From: DATMER01 sp031390755
GTDB lineage: Bacteria; Acidobacteriota; Thermoanaerobaculia; Multivoradales; UBA5704
Direction: 5' to 3'
NCBI GenBank assembly: GCA_031390755.1
Contig: JANMTS010000047.1
Location: 1-64,000 of the forward strand
DNA: 64,000 nucleotides
The notes under the pieces were generated by a model, which saw only the letters and a program-made list of their open reading frames with translations, did no database searches and had not been told where the DNA came from. This document shows positions 41,607-54,831 of the stretch, piece by piece. The position numbers and the translations under genes were made by a program. Each line of letters begins with the position of its first letter. Positions within the stretch are counted from its first letter, which is position 1.

Positions 41607-44207
41607 ATGAGGCATTCTCATCACGGCGCCGCAGCGTTGGTCTTCCTGCTTGCGCTCGCGGCGGGCCCACGGGACGCATCCGCCGCCTCGGAGCTCGACG
41701 CGTGCGCAAGCCTGGCTCCCGCGCCAGATGCCCAAACGGTCTCGAGCTGCCTGTACGACGTGGCCCGCGGCTCTTCCCCGGAGCGGGCCAGGGGTGTCCA
41801 GTCGCTGGAAGCGCTGCGCTCCCGGCGGCCGGAAGACCCCTGGCCCGTGCTGTATCTCGCCCATCTGAGTCTGAGGATAAGCCGGGAGCTGGACCAGGCC
41901 GAGATCCTGTACCGGGATTGCGCCCGCCTCGCCTCCCGCCGCGGCATGATCCCGCCCGAGGTTCACGCGCGCATCGGCACCGCCCGGCTGCTCCAGAAGG
42001 CAGGGCGCCTGGAGGAGGCGGCCGAGGAGTTGAAGACCGTAGTCTCGCTTGCCGAGAAATCCGGCAGCGTCGAGCTTCAAGGCCGGGCCGCAATGCTCTC
42101 GGCGCAGCAGGACATGGCCGAGGGGGAGCTCGAGCAGGCCTACAGCGCCTTGTCGACTCTTTGGCCGTCGGTGCGCTCCAGCGGCTCCTGGGGGTTTCAG
42201 CGCGAATACCTGAGCGCCTTCAGCGGAAGCGCGCAGCAGACCGGGCGGCTGCACGAAGCACTGAAGGGTTTCCGGGAGCTGTCTCAGCTCGCGGCCGCCC
42301 ACGGCGACGCCCCCACCGAGATCAGCGGGCTCGCGGGGTTCCTCAATCTCCGCCTGGATGCGCTGAACGAGATGCCGTCGGCCGCGGACCGAATCGAGAT
42401 TCTCGCCATGGCCCGAAAGCTTCTGGCCGCCGCCCGCGCCACGGAACGCCCGGCCCTGGGCGTGAACGGGCACTGGCTGCTCGGCATGCTGGCGCCGCTG
42501 CCCGAGGCCAGGGTCCACCTGCAACGCTGTGTCGAGGTCGCCTCCAGCCCTCAACAGAAAAGCTTCTGCCACGGAACGCTGGCGCTGCGGCTGGCGCCCT
42601 CCGATCCGGCCGCCGCCGACGCGGCGATCCACGAAGCCATGACCCAGGCCCGGCAGTCCGGCGATCCTTTTTCCTGGGCTGCCTTCTGGCACCAGCGCAT
42701 GCGGATGAGCTGGTCGGTCGGTCCGCCCGAGAGCGCCCTGCGGGATTCCTGGGAGGCACTCGACGCCATCGAAGCCCTCCGCGATCTTCAGCATGGAACC
42801 TCCGGCCAGCCCAGGCTCTTCTCGACCTGGGCCGAGGACTATTACTGGCTTTCGGGCAAGCTTCTGGAGTTGAACTGGACGGAAGACGCCTTCCTGGCGA
42901 TCGAGCGCATGCGCGCCCGGACCCTCATCGACGCGCTCGGCCTTCCGCGCAGCTCAAAGACTGGAAGCTCCCGGCCGAGCTTCGCCTCCCTGGAGCAGGT
43001 CCGCCGCGCCCTCGGTCCGGACGAAGCCTTCCTCTCCTTCCAGGTCTCCCCCTGGACGGACCTGGCCGGCGATTTCGGAGGCGGCTCCTGGCTGCTCGTC
43101 ACCACCCGGAAGGACACTAAAACCTACCAGCTCCCCTGCCGCACCGAGGTGCGGCCAAGCGTGGATGCGCTCCAGGGGCTCGTCGAGGATCGGAACAAGA
43201 CCGAGGCGGTCCTCTCCGCCACGCTCTACCGCGAGCTTCTCGACCGGGCCCTGGCCGATCTTCCCGAGGAAACGAAGCGCCTGGTGATCGTCCCGGACGA
43301 CTCGCTGCACCGGCTCCCGTTCGCCTTGCTCCGGCCCGAAGACGGCGAGCCGCTCGGAGCGATCTATCAAATCTCCCTCGTCCCCTCCGCGACCCTCTGG
43401 CTGCGGTTTCGCGGCCAAACGCCCTCGGCCGCCGAGAAGCTCGCCCTCGTGTTCGCGGATCCGCCGCCCGCCGGCTCCGGGGCTTCCGCCGAGCGCGGCG
43501 GAGCGTTCGTCGATCCGGCAAGCCTGGGACCCCTCCCCGGGTCAAAGCGGGAAGGCGAGTCCGTGCTCCGACACCTCGGCCGCGGCAGTCTCCTGCTCAC
43601 CGGAGCGGAAGCGTCCGAGGCTCATCTCAAAGCCACCGGCCTGGACGGCTTCCGGATCGGCCACTTCGCCACCCATTCGGTGGCGGACAGCGCCCGGCCC
43701 GAGCGCTCCTTCATCTACCTGGCCGCCGGAGACCTGAAACAGGACGGCCAGCTGCACCCCCACGAGATCGCCGAGCTCGGCCACCTGAGGGGGAAGATGG
43801 TGGTGCTCTCGACCTGCGAGAGCGGCGCGGGAGAGATCCTCCGCGGCGAGGGGGTGATGGGGCTGGCAAGGTCGTTCTTCGTCGCCGGGGCCAATCCGGT
43901 GGTGGCGAGCCTCTGGCGCGTGCGGGACGACGAGGGCCTCGCTCTCTTCGACCGGTTCTACGCCCACCTCGCCCGGGGAGAGAGCGTGGCCGCCGCGCTC
44001 AAGGCCGCCCAGCGCGACCTCATTGACGACGGGGCTCCGGCCGCCGCCTGGGCCGGGGTTGTCGTTCTTGGAGACGGCAGCCAGGTGCCCTTTCCCGAGG
44101 GCAGGAAGGCCGCGCCCCGCATGCTCGTCTCGCTGGTCGGCGCCGTCACCCTCCTCACGGCCGTCGTCCTGATCCTGAAGCGGCGAAACTCATCAAGCCG
44201 AGTTTGA
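41607..44207 (+). CDS. Periplasmic TPR-CHAT protease 2, membrane-anchored
   Basis: 866 residues, a paralogue of the previous CHAT protein along its whole length. Signal peptide AALVFLLALAAGPRDASAAS, TPR helices at about 60-420 and CHAT at about 470-820, with His in HFATHSV (about 689) and Cys in VLSTCESGAGE (about 735). The C-terminal membrane helix is SLVGAVTLLTAVVLI with basic end KRRNSSSR. Start ATG 41607 has only a weak ribosome site, so translation may depend on coupling to peptide 2. Divergence between the copies suggests different targets. Confidence 0.9.
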   Translation: MRHSHHGAAALVFLLALAAGPRDASAASELDACASLAPAPDAQTVSSCLYDVARGSSPERARGVQSLEALRSRRPEDPWPVLYLAHLSLRISRELDQAEILYRDCARLASRRGMIPPEVHARIGTARLLQKAGRLEEAAEELKTVVSLAEKSGSVELQGRAAMLSAQQDMAEGELEQAYSALSTLWPSVRSSGSWGFQREYLSAFSGSAQQTGRLHEALKGFRELSQLAAAHGDAPTEISGLAGFLNLRLDALNEMPSAADRIEILAMARKLLAAARATERPALGVNGHWLLGMLAPLPEARVHLQRCVEVASSPQQKSFCHGTLALRLAPSDPAAADAAIHEAMTQARQSGDPFSWAAFWHQRMRMSWSVGPPESALRDSWEALDAIEALRDLQHGTSGQPRLFSTWAEDYYWLSGKLLELNWTEDAFLAIERMRARTLIDALGLPRSSKTGSSRPSFASLEQVRRALGPDEAFLSFQVSPWTDLAGDFGGGSWLLVTTRKDTKTYQLPCRTEVRPSVDALQGLVEDRNKTEAVLSATLYRELLDRALADLPEETKRLVIVPDDSLHRLPFALLRPEDGEPLGAIYQISLVPSATLWLRFRGQTPSAAEKLALVFADPPPAGSGASAERGGAFVDPASLGPLPGSKREGESVLRHLGRGSLLLTGAEASEAHLKATGLDGFRIGHFATHSVADSARPERSFIYLAAGDLKQDGQLHPHEIAELGHLRGKMVVLSTCESGAGEILRGEGVMGLARSFFVAGANPVVASLWRVRDDEGLALFDRFYAHLARGESVAAALKAAQRDLIDDGAPAAAWAGVVVLGDGSQVPFPEGRKAAPRMLVSLVGAVTLLTAVVLILKRRNSSSRV

Positions 44208-44315
44208 CCCGACCGGTGAGGGGATCAGGGCTTCAAGATCGTCTACTTGACCGAACGAGCAGGCAGGACGAAACAACTCAGCACCCTGAACCGCCCAAGC
44301 TCAAGGAGGGATGTC

Positions 44316-44507
44316 ATGGCACCACAGGCGAATCAAAAGATTCTCAAGGTTGTGAAACGCGCAAAGCCCCCCCAGAAGGTGTCCCGGAAGCGCAATCCGG
44401 TCCAGCCGATGCCCATGCCCCCCACCAATCCTCCGGTGACGAAACCATCGGCGATCATGCCCGCTCCGGAACCCGACCCCGGCAAGCAGGGTCCGTTCAC
44501 CGTCTGA
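44316..44507 (+). CDS. Basic/proline-rich peptide 3, after CHAT protease 2
   Basis: 63 residues, ATG at 44316 with AAGGAGGG upstream. Very basic first half (QKILKVVKRAKPPQKVSRKR), then PMPMPPTNPPVTKPS and PAPEPDPGKQGPFTV. It shares EPDPG with peptide 2. It is followed 15 bases later by the convergent epimerase, so it is the last gene of the CHAT cluster. Either a third substrate-like peptide or the leader of a lost third CHAT gene. Confidence 0.65.
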   Translation: MAPQANQKILKVVKRAKPPQKVSRKRNPVQPMPMPPTNPPVTKPSAIMPAPEPDPGKQGPFTV

Positions 44508-44522
44508 GCCCGCCGAACGCTC

Positions 44523-45467
44523 CTACCCGGCGCGCTCGCGGAACCAGGCGGCGGTGCGCTCCAGCCCCTGGCGCAAGGCCAGGGGCTCGGGCCAACCGAG
44601 CTCCGAGCGGATCAGCCCCGCATCCACGACCGACCGCTGCTGCTCGCCCGGCTTGGCCGGGCCGTGCTCGGCTTCCAGACCGCTCCCTACCGCCCGCGCC
44701 AGCTCCTGATAGAGCGTAACTACCGACGTCTCGACACCAGTCCCTACGTTATACACGTGGAAACCCGGCCGGCCCGACGCCAGGAGGTTGGCCCGCACCA
44801 CGTCGGAAACGTGGACGTAGTCCCGCGTCTGGAGCCCCTCGCCGTTGATCCTCGGAGCCCCGCCGGCCAGCAGGCGGTTGAGGAAGATCGCCACCACGCC
44901 GGCCTCGCCGTGCGGGTTCTGGCGCTCGCCGTAGACGTTCGCGTAGCGCAGGCAGGTGACGTCGAGCCCGTAGGCCACGTGGAAATAGAAGAGGTACCGC
45001 TCGAACGAGAGCTTGGACACCCCGTAGGGCGACACCGGCCGCGCCGGGTGCTGTTCGTCCGCCGGGAAGAAATCCTGCTCGCCGTAGATGGCGCCGCCGG
45101 TTGAAGCGAAGAGAACCTGTCGGACACCCCCTCGGCGGGCGGCTTCGAGGAGGTTCAGCCCACCCAGGATGTTGACCTCCGCGTCGAAGGCCGGATTCTC
45201 GACCGACCGCCGCACATCCATCTGGGCCGCGTGGTGAACCAGCAGGTCGATGCCGCCGTCCCGCACCAGCGTCGACGCCTCGGGAGACCGGATGTCGTGG
45301 ACGTGAAGCTCTGCGCCAACGGGGACGTTCTCCCGCTTTCCGCCGGAGAGGTCGTCCAGAATCAGGACGCGGTCGCCCCGGGAGAGAAACGCGTCAGCGA
45401 GATGGGATCCGATGAAGCCGGCTCCGCCGGTGATGCAGACAGTCTGAGGTGTGGATTCGTTCTTCAT
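44523..45467 (-). CDS. NAD-dependent sugar-nucleotide epimerase (GalE-like)
   Basis: 314 residues. NAD-binding GGAGFIGSHLADAFL, Asp at the end of strand 2 (LILDDLSGG), HHAAQMDVRRSVENP, catalytic Ser-Tyr-Lys in FASTGGAIYG and SPYGVSKL, and YANVYGERQ. These are extended short-chain dehydrogenase features of UDP-glucose 4-epimerases. Length matches the family. The substrate, UDP-Glc/UDP-Gal or related, cannot be set from sequence. A single-gene unit for envelope sugar supply. Confidence 0.9.
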   Translation of the reverse strand: MKNESTPQTVCITGGAGFIGSHLADAFLSRGDRVLILDDLSGGKRENVPVGAELHVHDIRSPEASTLVRDGGIDLLVHHAAQMDVRRSVENPAFDAEVNILGGLNLLEAARRGGVRQVLFASTGGAIYGEQDFFPADEQHPARPVSPYGVSKLSFERYLFYFHVAYGLDVTCLRYANVYGERQNPHGEAGVVAIFLNRLLAGGAPRINGEGLQTRDYVHVSDVVRANLLASGRPGFHVYNVGTGVETSVVTLYQELARAVGSGLEAEHGPAKPGEQQRSVVDAGLIRSELGWPEPLALRQGLERTAAWFRERAG

Positions 45468-45480
45468 GGTGCGCGGGAGC

Positions 45481-45897
45481 TTATCCCAGAGCGGCCCGCG
45501 CGGGCTCCCGCCGCAGCCGCCGCACCATCAACCTCACCGCCTCGAGGAGGACCAGCATTGCGGCCGTCACCTCCAGCAGGATCGTCACGTTCATCATGGC
45601 CGTGTGCGCCGACATCGGAGCCAGCACGTAATGGCCAAGGCTGTCGATCCCGAGCGCGGCGTAGACGCACACGAAGAGCAGGCCCGCGATCCGGTATCCC
45701 CGGCTCAGAAGCAGCCAGCCGACGGCCCCGACCGCGGTCAGTCCGCCCCAGGCCAGATACACATCCGAGCGGGACCACGAAGCCGGCAGATTGGGATAGT
45801 CGGCGATCAGCTCAGCGTTGTGGATGAAATGCAGGAGGCTCGCCACTCCATAGATCAGGAGCAGCGCAAGGAGAGGTCTTTCCACGGGTCTACGCAT
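45481..45897 (-). CDS. Hypothetical four-helix membrane protein
   Basis: 138 residues from ATG 45897 (upstream in-frame sequence belongs to a decayed toxin gene, so longer starts were rejected). Four membrane helices (LLALLLIYGVASLLHFIH, YLAWGGLTAVGAVGWLLL, IAGLLFVCVYAALGI, MNVTILLEVTAAMLVLLEA) and a basic tail. HFIHNAEL and DSLGHYVLAPMSAHT carry possible metal-binding His. No family recognised. Confidence 0.7.
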   Translation of the reverse strand: MRRPVERPLLALLLIYGVASLLHFIHNAELIADYPNLPASWSRSDVYLAWGGLTAVGAVGWLLLSRGYRIAGLLFVCVYAALGIDSLGHYVLAPMSAHTAMMNVTILLEVTAAMLVLLEAVRLMVRRLRREPARAALG

Positions 45898-45899
45898 TT

Positions 45900-46076
45900 T
45901 CAGCAATTTTGCTCCTGGAACGGACGCCCAGCGGAGGGCAGTACTGCCCAGGCCATGATCTCCCGATCTGGAGCGCTGGCTGGACCGATCTTCGACCAAT
46001 GCGTCGCCTTGATGCCGTGTTGCGCGAAGGTCTCTTCCCATTGAGGAGTGAGGTTCATGTCGATCAGAATCTTCAT
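45900..46076 (-). pseudogene. Truncated DUF5615 (PIN-like) toxin
   Basis: About 58 codons from ATG 46076: MKILIDMNLTPQWEETFAQH and ATHWSKIGPASAPDREIMAW match the first half of DUF5615/VapC45-like toxins. The Asp of ILIDMNL and the DREIMAWA segment are in place. The expected second half (VVFTHDLDFG...) is missing and the frame ends in unrelated residues. The toxin is therefore inactivated by truncation. Overlaps the antitoxin by 4 bases. Confidence 0.7.
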
Positions 46077-46312
46077 GCACTCGCCACACGCTCCAGAGGC
46101 ACCTCGATCTCTTCGACGCGCCACGTCGCATAGCTCAAGGCGGCTCGAAGATCCTCTCTCTCCAGATACGGGTAGTCCTTCAAGATCTCATCCTCGGAAT
46201 GGCCGGACGCCAGGAGACCGAGGATGGTCCCTACGGTGACCCTCATCCCCCGAATGCAAGGCTTGCCTCCCATGACACCAGGATCGAGGGTGATGCGGTC
46301 GATGGCTCTCAT
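46073..46312 (-). CDS. DUF433 antitoxin
   Basis: 79 residues, ATG 46312 with AAGGAG upstream. ITLDPGVMGGKPCIRGMRV then TVGTILGLLASGHSEDEIL and DYPYLEREDLRAALSYA is the DUF433 (VapB45-like) signature, a winged-helix antitoxin. It normally neutralises the DUF5615 toxin encoded just after it, here broken. The pair order and overlap are standard. Confidence 0.88.
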   Translation of the reverse strand: MRAIDRITLDPGVMGGKPCIRGMRVTVGTILGLLASGHSEDEILKDYPYLEREDLRAALSYATWRVEEIEVPLERVASA

Positions 46313-46369
46313 GGATTCTCCTTCCTGGTTCACAGGAATCCTACACGCAGGAAGCGCCCCTTGCGGGGC

Positions 46370-46981
46370 CGGGACGGCGGGGGCCTTGGACTCGGCAGCC
46401 GCCGTCCCTCCAAATTGTCAAGGAACAAGCCGTCCGGAATTCCTTCTCCGCCCGGCGAGATGCACTCTACACGACCTCCCGGGTCCGTCAAGTGCCAAAA
46501 TGTCCAAATCCTGGACGCCATCGCTTCTTTCGTCCCCACCAGGTAGAGAAACCGTATTTCCCCTCTTGACACTTCCAGCTTCCGGGTATCGTAGCCGCCG
46601 CCGACGGCTGATTTCGCTGTATTTACCGCGGTTTCTTCCGCCGCAACCTCGTTTGCCGCTGCCGCAACCTCGTTTGCGGCAACGAAAGCCCGGTTGCCGC
46701 TCAGGAAACCGCGTTTGCGGCAGCGGCAATCCCGTTTGCGGCGGCTGAGACCTCGTTTGCGGGGCAGGCAACCTCGTTCGCCGCTGCCGCTCACGAGGTT
46801 GCCGCTGCGAATTCGTGGTTGCACGCGCGGCAAACAAGGTTGCCGCTGCGGCAAACGAGGTTGCGGCAGCGGCAAACGAGGTTGCGCGAGACGCTGAAGC
46901 GTCCCGGAGCGCAGCCGGCGAGAGGTTCTTTGAAAACTTGGAGGGATGACGGCTGCCGTGTCCAAGGCCACCGTCCTCCCG
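46370..46981. mobile_element. Inverted-repeat-bounded element with 21-base tandem repeats
   Basis: The left arm (46370-46426) and the right arm (46926-46981) are inverted copies: GGCCTTGGACTCGGCAGCCG on the left against the reverse complement GGCCTTGGACACGGCAGCCG on the right, extending over about 57 bases. Between them, 46640-46900 is filled with degenerate 21-base units around GCGGCAACGAGGTTTGC. There is no transposase or supported gene inside. It could be a non-autonomous element or a paired structural repeat. Confidence 0.55.
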
Positions 46982-47372
46982 ACCCAGGAGGTCCGCATGC
47001 CGGGGAGGGTGCGGAAGCGGCCGGAGGTGTGCGCAGAGGACAGCCAGGTTTGCGCGCGGCTCCGAGGACCGCGGGTGCCTTCGTGATGGGCTAGACCTCC
47101 CCGACTTTTTAAAACCGCTCACCCGTTTTTACGGCTTCTTCGTGAACCCGATCGGGCTTGTTCGGGGGTTCGTCATCCCCCCTGAAGCTGAGCCCGCAAG
47201 GCCTGAACGAGAAGACGATTGGTCGGCTTTGGCGATCCCGCGTGTAGGATCAGGCCTGCTGGGCGGCCTATTTGGGGGGCCGCGGGCAGGCGATGTCCGG
47301 GGGTTATGCTCCTCTGTAGAGGAGGGAAGGATAGCCAATTCGTGGATCTGAGCACAACCATCAGAGGCCTAT
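46982..47372. other. Intergenic stretch without a supported gene
   Basis: About 390 bases between the inverted-repeat element and the membrane protein gene. Open frames at 47129-47351 on both strands lack ribosome sites and family likeness. Short hairpins are present (for example CCTCTGTAGAGGAGG at 47310-47324). Nothing else is recognised. Confidence 0.35.
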
Positions 47373-47855
47373 ATGGGACGCACCCCACTGACTGAGACGG
47401 TGCGGCCTGTCTCTTCGTCCGAGACGATCACCGGCAGGCCGGCGCCGACGGCTCCGGCTGCGTCAAGAATCATCCTCGCTGGGCTCGTGTACTTCGCATT
47501 CGTGCTTGGCACCGGCTTTTTGCTCGGCATGTTCCGGGTTCCAATCCTCGTTCCCCGCATCGGAGAACGCTGGGCGGAGCTTGCCGAAATGCCCATCATG
47601 GCGGGCGTGATCTTCTTCGCTGCGGGGTATGTTCTGCGGCGCTTCCCTGAGGTTCGCTACCGGGGAAGATCCTTGATGGTCGGGTTCCTTGCATTCGCTC
47701 TTTCGGTCTGCGCCGAGTTGGGCCTTGCTGTCATCCTTCAAAGCCAGACCCTCGGCGAGTTTGTCGCTAGCCGGGACAAGGTATCCGGCTCTGTCTACCT
47801 CATCATGCTGGTGGTGTTCGCACTCATGCCAAGGCTTCGGCTCCGGAGCGTCTGA
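47373..47855 (+). CDS. Hypothetical membrane protein
   Basis: 160 residues with four membrane helices (ILAGLVYFAFVLGTGFLLG, MPIMAGVIFFAAGYVLR, LMVGFLAFALSVCAELGLA, VYLIMLVVFALMPRL). The periplasmic or cytoplasmic loop VPILVPRIGERWAEL is reminiscent of a recurrent, functionally uncharacterised small membrane family. ATG 47373. Convergent with the methyltransferase, 4 bases apart. Confidence 0.65.
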   Translation: MGRTPLTETVRPVSSSETITGRPAPTAPAASRIILAGLVYFAFVLGTGFLLGMFRVPILVPRIGERWAELAEMPIMAGVIFFAAGYVLRRFPEVRYRGRSLMVGFLAFALSVCAELGLAVILQSQTLGEFVASRDKVSGSVYLIMLVVFALMPRLRLRSV

Positions 47856-47859
47856 CAGC

Positions 47860-48624
47860 TCAAAGAGGTCTCAGCTCGGCGATGAGCCGCGGTGACGTGC
47901 CGCGCTTCCAGGGCCGGAGGTCGTAGTCTCCCCACAGGCAGGAGACCCGGAGGCTCGCCGACTGCGCCCGGGTCTCCAACTCGTCGACCGACCAGAGACG
48001 GCCGGGAAAGGAGGCCTCTCCCACGAGCTCGCCGTCCTGGAGGTACTCGAAGCGGGTGGTGCAGAGGCGGGTCCCGGCGTCGCAGTTCCAGGTCTGCCGC
48101 ACCACGAGGCTGCCGTCCTCCGTCTCCTTCTCGCGGACGAGGCCGTCCTCAGCCGCCTCACGGTCCCGCGGAGGAAACCATGCCGCGTCCAGGATGAAGC
48201 GCCCACCCGGAGCGAGATGCTCGGCGGCGACCCGAACGGCGCGGTCGCGGTCGTCGTCGTCTGTGAGATGTACGAAGGGATCGTTCACGGCGGCGACCAG
48301 GTCGAACCGTTCCTGGAGGGTCAGCTTGCGCATGTCGGCGGCCAGGAACTGAACGTTCGGGAGCTCGCCCAGCTTGCGATGAGCCTCGGCGAGCATCTCG
48401 GGGCTGAGCTCGGAAGCGACCACGAGACCGGCCTTCCGGGCAAGGAGCTCCGTGGCCCGGCCCGTACCCGCGCCGAGCTCCAGGACCCGGCATCCAGCCG
48501 GCTCGCCGGCCACGCGGACCCAGAAGTCCTCGTCGCCCCGGCCGCTCAGCTCGGCGTCATAGAAAGGAAGAATGCGGTGGTAGTAGTCCTGGACCTCGGC
48601 GGGCATAAGCAGCGCTTGTTGCAA
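47860..48624 (-). CDS. Class I SAM-dependent methyltransferase
   Basis: 254 residues. YYHRILPFYDAELSGRG, motif I VLELGAGTGRATELLA, acidic strand-2 end VASELSPEML, NVQFLAADMRKL, FDLVAAVNDPFVHL and APGGRFILDAAW. All core SAM methyltransferase motifs are complete. The last 90 residues form a beta-rich substrate cap (LVVRQTWNCDAGTRLCTTRF). Substrate unknown. Start could also be the Met seven codons on (48606). Confidence 0.82.
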   Translation of the reverse strand: MQQALLMPAEVQDYYHRILPFYDAELSGRGDEDFWVRVAGEPAGCRVLELGAGTGRATELLARKAGLVVASELSPEMLAEAHRKLGELPNVQFLAADMRKLTLQERFDLVAAVNDPFVHLTDDDDRDRAVRVAAEHLAPGGRFILDAAWFPPRDREAAEDGLVREKETEDGSLVVRQTWNCDAGTRLCTTRFEYLQDGELVGEASFPGRLWSVDELETRAQSASLRVSCLWGDYDLRPWKRGTSPRLIAELRPL

Positions 48625-48824
48625 TCAGCCTGCCCGGCCGGCAGGTCTTCCAACCGGCGGGGAACTCGCCGGCTCCCTGACGCGCCTCGGACCGGGATTC
48701 CTGCTAAGATGCGCCTGGACGCGTCCGGGAATGCCGGAGCCCTCCCGGCGGTTGAGCATCCTGGCGGCCTTTCCCGGCTTTCCTAACCGGATTCATCCCG
48801 GATAGGGCATTCGTCCGCCGCAAC

Positions 48825-48853
48825 TTGCCGCAACGCGACCGCTGGCCTATAAT
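48825..48853 (+). promoter_or_regulatory. Promoter of the rimP-nusA-infB operon
   Basis: TTGCCG (48825-48830), a 17-base spacer and a perfect TATAAT (48848-48853). It is the only good sigma70 match in the 355-base gap before rimP and points into the operon, giving a leader of about 120 bases. Confidence 0.7.
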
Positions 48854-48894
48854 CCCCAACGGCCAGCTTGCCCTGACTGGAAACGGTCGGTAAG

Positions 48895-48923
48895 GAGTGG
48901 GCATCTTGCCCACTTTTTTTGTT
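48895..48923 (+). terminator. Leader hairpin with T-run before rimP (attenuator-like)
   Basis: GTGGGCA and its complement TGCCCAC close a small loop and are followed by seven T residues. This is the form of an intrinsic terminator placed between the promoter at 48825 and the first gene. Similar hairpins precede rimP/nusA in many bacteria. It would let part of the transcripts end early. Confidence 0.65.
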
Positions 48924-48979
48924 GGCGCCAGGCTCTGGAAACGACGGACGCAGAACGAAAGGACGGACGGACGAGCACG

Positions 48980-49465
48980 ATGACCCCGAAGGCCAGCCGC
49001 ATCTCCGAGCTGCGCCCTGAGCTCGAGCAGATCGCCGCAGCCTCCGGCTGCGAGCTGGTCCACGTCGAGCTCAAGGGCGGTGTGCTGCGATTGATCCTCG
49101 ACAAGGCGGACGGGGGGGTCAATCTGGCCGATTGCGAGCTGATCGCGAAGCAGGCTTCGGCCTACCTCGACGTCGCCGATTTCGGCAAGAGCCGCTACGT
49201 TCTGGAGGTCTCCTCCCCCGGGCTCGACCGGCAGCTCTACAAGACCGCGGACGTCGAACGCTTCTCGGGGAATCTCGCCCGAGTCGCCTTCACGGATCCG
49301 GCCGGTGCCAGGAAGACCGTCATCGGACGCCTCCAAGGATTGGAACGAAGCGAAGACGGTCCGGACGACGAGGCCCGGGTGGTCCTGGTCGATGACAACA
49401 GCGGCGAGCGCACCGAGGTCCGATGGAAGGACGTCCGGACCGCTCGGCTCGAGATCGAGCTCTAG
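48980..49465 (+). CDS. rimP: Ribosome maturation factor RimP
   Basis: 161 residues. ELEQIAAASGCELVHVELKG, LRLILDKADGGVNLADCELI and YVLEVSSPGLDRQLYKTAD are the RimP core; the SSPGLDR motif is diagnostic. It binds the nascent 30S subunit to aid S12/S19 region assembly. ATG 48980. First gene of the long operon; nusA follows after 31 bases. Confidence 0.95.
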   Translation: MTPKASRISELRPELEQIAAASGCELVHVELKGGVLRLILDKADGGVNLADCELIAKQASAYLDVADFGKSRYVLEVSSPGLDRQLYKTADVERFSGNLARVAFTDPAGARKTVIGRLQGLERSEDGPDDEARVVLVDDNSGERTEVRWKDVRTARLEIEL

Positions 49466-49496
49466 TTCAGCTCAGTCAGACAGATAGGAAGAAGCC

Positions 49497-51005
<1,509 letters not shown>

Positions 51006-51059
51006 GGCGGCCCCTCGAAGCCGGGTGCCGGGCATACGTCAGGAGCTCTGAGGAGATAT

Positions 51060-54089
<3,030 letters not shown>

Positions 54090-54172
54090 GCGACCCGGGG
54101 GGAAGAGAGCCGCCTTCCCTCCTGTTTTCCCAAGCACGGGGTGTGTCCCACCCCGTCAGAGAGAAGCCGTCC

Positions 54173-54481
54173 ATGCCGATGACCGTCGGGATCTCCAGCT
54201 TTGAGCTGCACATCCCAGCCAGCCGCAGTCTGAAAGACAAGCGGCGGATCGTGAAGTCGCTGGTGGATCGAATCCATCAGCGGTTCCGGGTCTCCATTGC
54301 GGAGACCGGTTTTCATGACCTGCATCAGCGGGCGGAGATCTCGATGGCCGTGGTCACGAACGGCGAGGCCGAGATGGACAAATTGATGGAAGAGGTGCAC
54401 ACCTTGGTGGAGTCGCTCCCCGAGGCGTTCCTGAGCCGTTGGGATCCCCAGATCCTGGAGAGCATGGAGATGGGGGAATGA
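54173..54481 (+). CDS. ylxP: DUF503 protein (YlxP-like)
   Basis: 102 residues. MTVGISSFELHIPASRSLKD then KRRIVKSLVDRIHQRFRVSI is the DUF503/YlxP pattern, a small ribosome-associated protein of the infB-rbfA operon. The start ATG 54173 or, two codons later, 54179. Stop overlaps rbfA start (ATGA). Confidence 0.9.
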   Translation: MPMTVGISSFELHIPASRSLKDKRRIVKSLVDRIHQRFRVSIAETGFHDLHQRAEISMAVVTNGEAEMDKLMEEVHTLVESLPEAFLSRWDPQILESMEMGE

Positions 54482-54831
54482 GCCGGCGCACCGACCGAGT
54501 CTCGGATCTCGTGCGGATCGAGCTTTCGGAGCTCATCCTGCGGGAGATCAAGGACCCTCGGATCAGGCTCGTCAGCCTGACGGGGGTGGATGTCACCTCC
54601 GACTTGCGGCGCGCCACGGTGCGCGTGTCGGCGCTGGGCGACGATGCACAGCGCGAGGAAGCCGTCGAAGCCCTGCGGCACGCCCGGGGGTTCCTGCGCA
54701 CGGAGCTGTCTCATCGGCTCCGCACGCGCACGACCCCTGAGCTCGTTTTCGAGCTCGACCGGGGCGCCGAGCACAGCCAGAAGATCTCAGACCTCTTGGA
54801 GAGTCTACATGGGCGGGATGAAAGCTCCTGA
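54478..54831 (+). CDS. rbfA: Ribosome-binding factor A
   Basis: 117 residues with RTDRVSDLVRIELSELILRE, IRLVSLTGVDVTSDLRRATV and ELSHRLRTRTTPELVFELD, the KH-like RbfA fold. It helps 16S rRNA 5'-end processing in cold-sensitive 30S assembly. Coupled to ylxP by a 4-base overlap; the next gene starts 23 bases before its stop. Confidence 0.95.
   Translation: MSRRTDRVSDLVRIELSELILREIKDPRIRLVSLTGVDVTSDLRRATVRVSALGDDAQREEAVEALRHARGFLRTELSHRLRTRTTPELVFELDRGAEHSQKISDLLESLHGRDESS

Noticed and set aside
46418..47122. 234-codon frame across the second 21-base array
   Set aside because: Passes through inverted repeat and tandem units, no start signal and no family resemblance.
47142..47351. Small 69-codon ORF upstream of the membrane gene
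   Set aside because: No ribosome site, composition like intergenic DNA, competing frame on the other strand.
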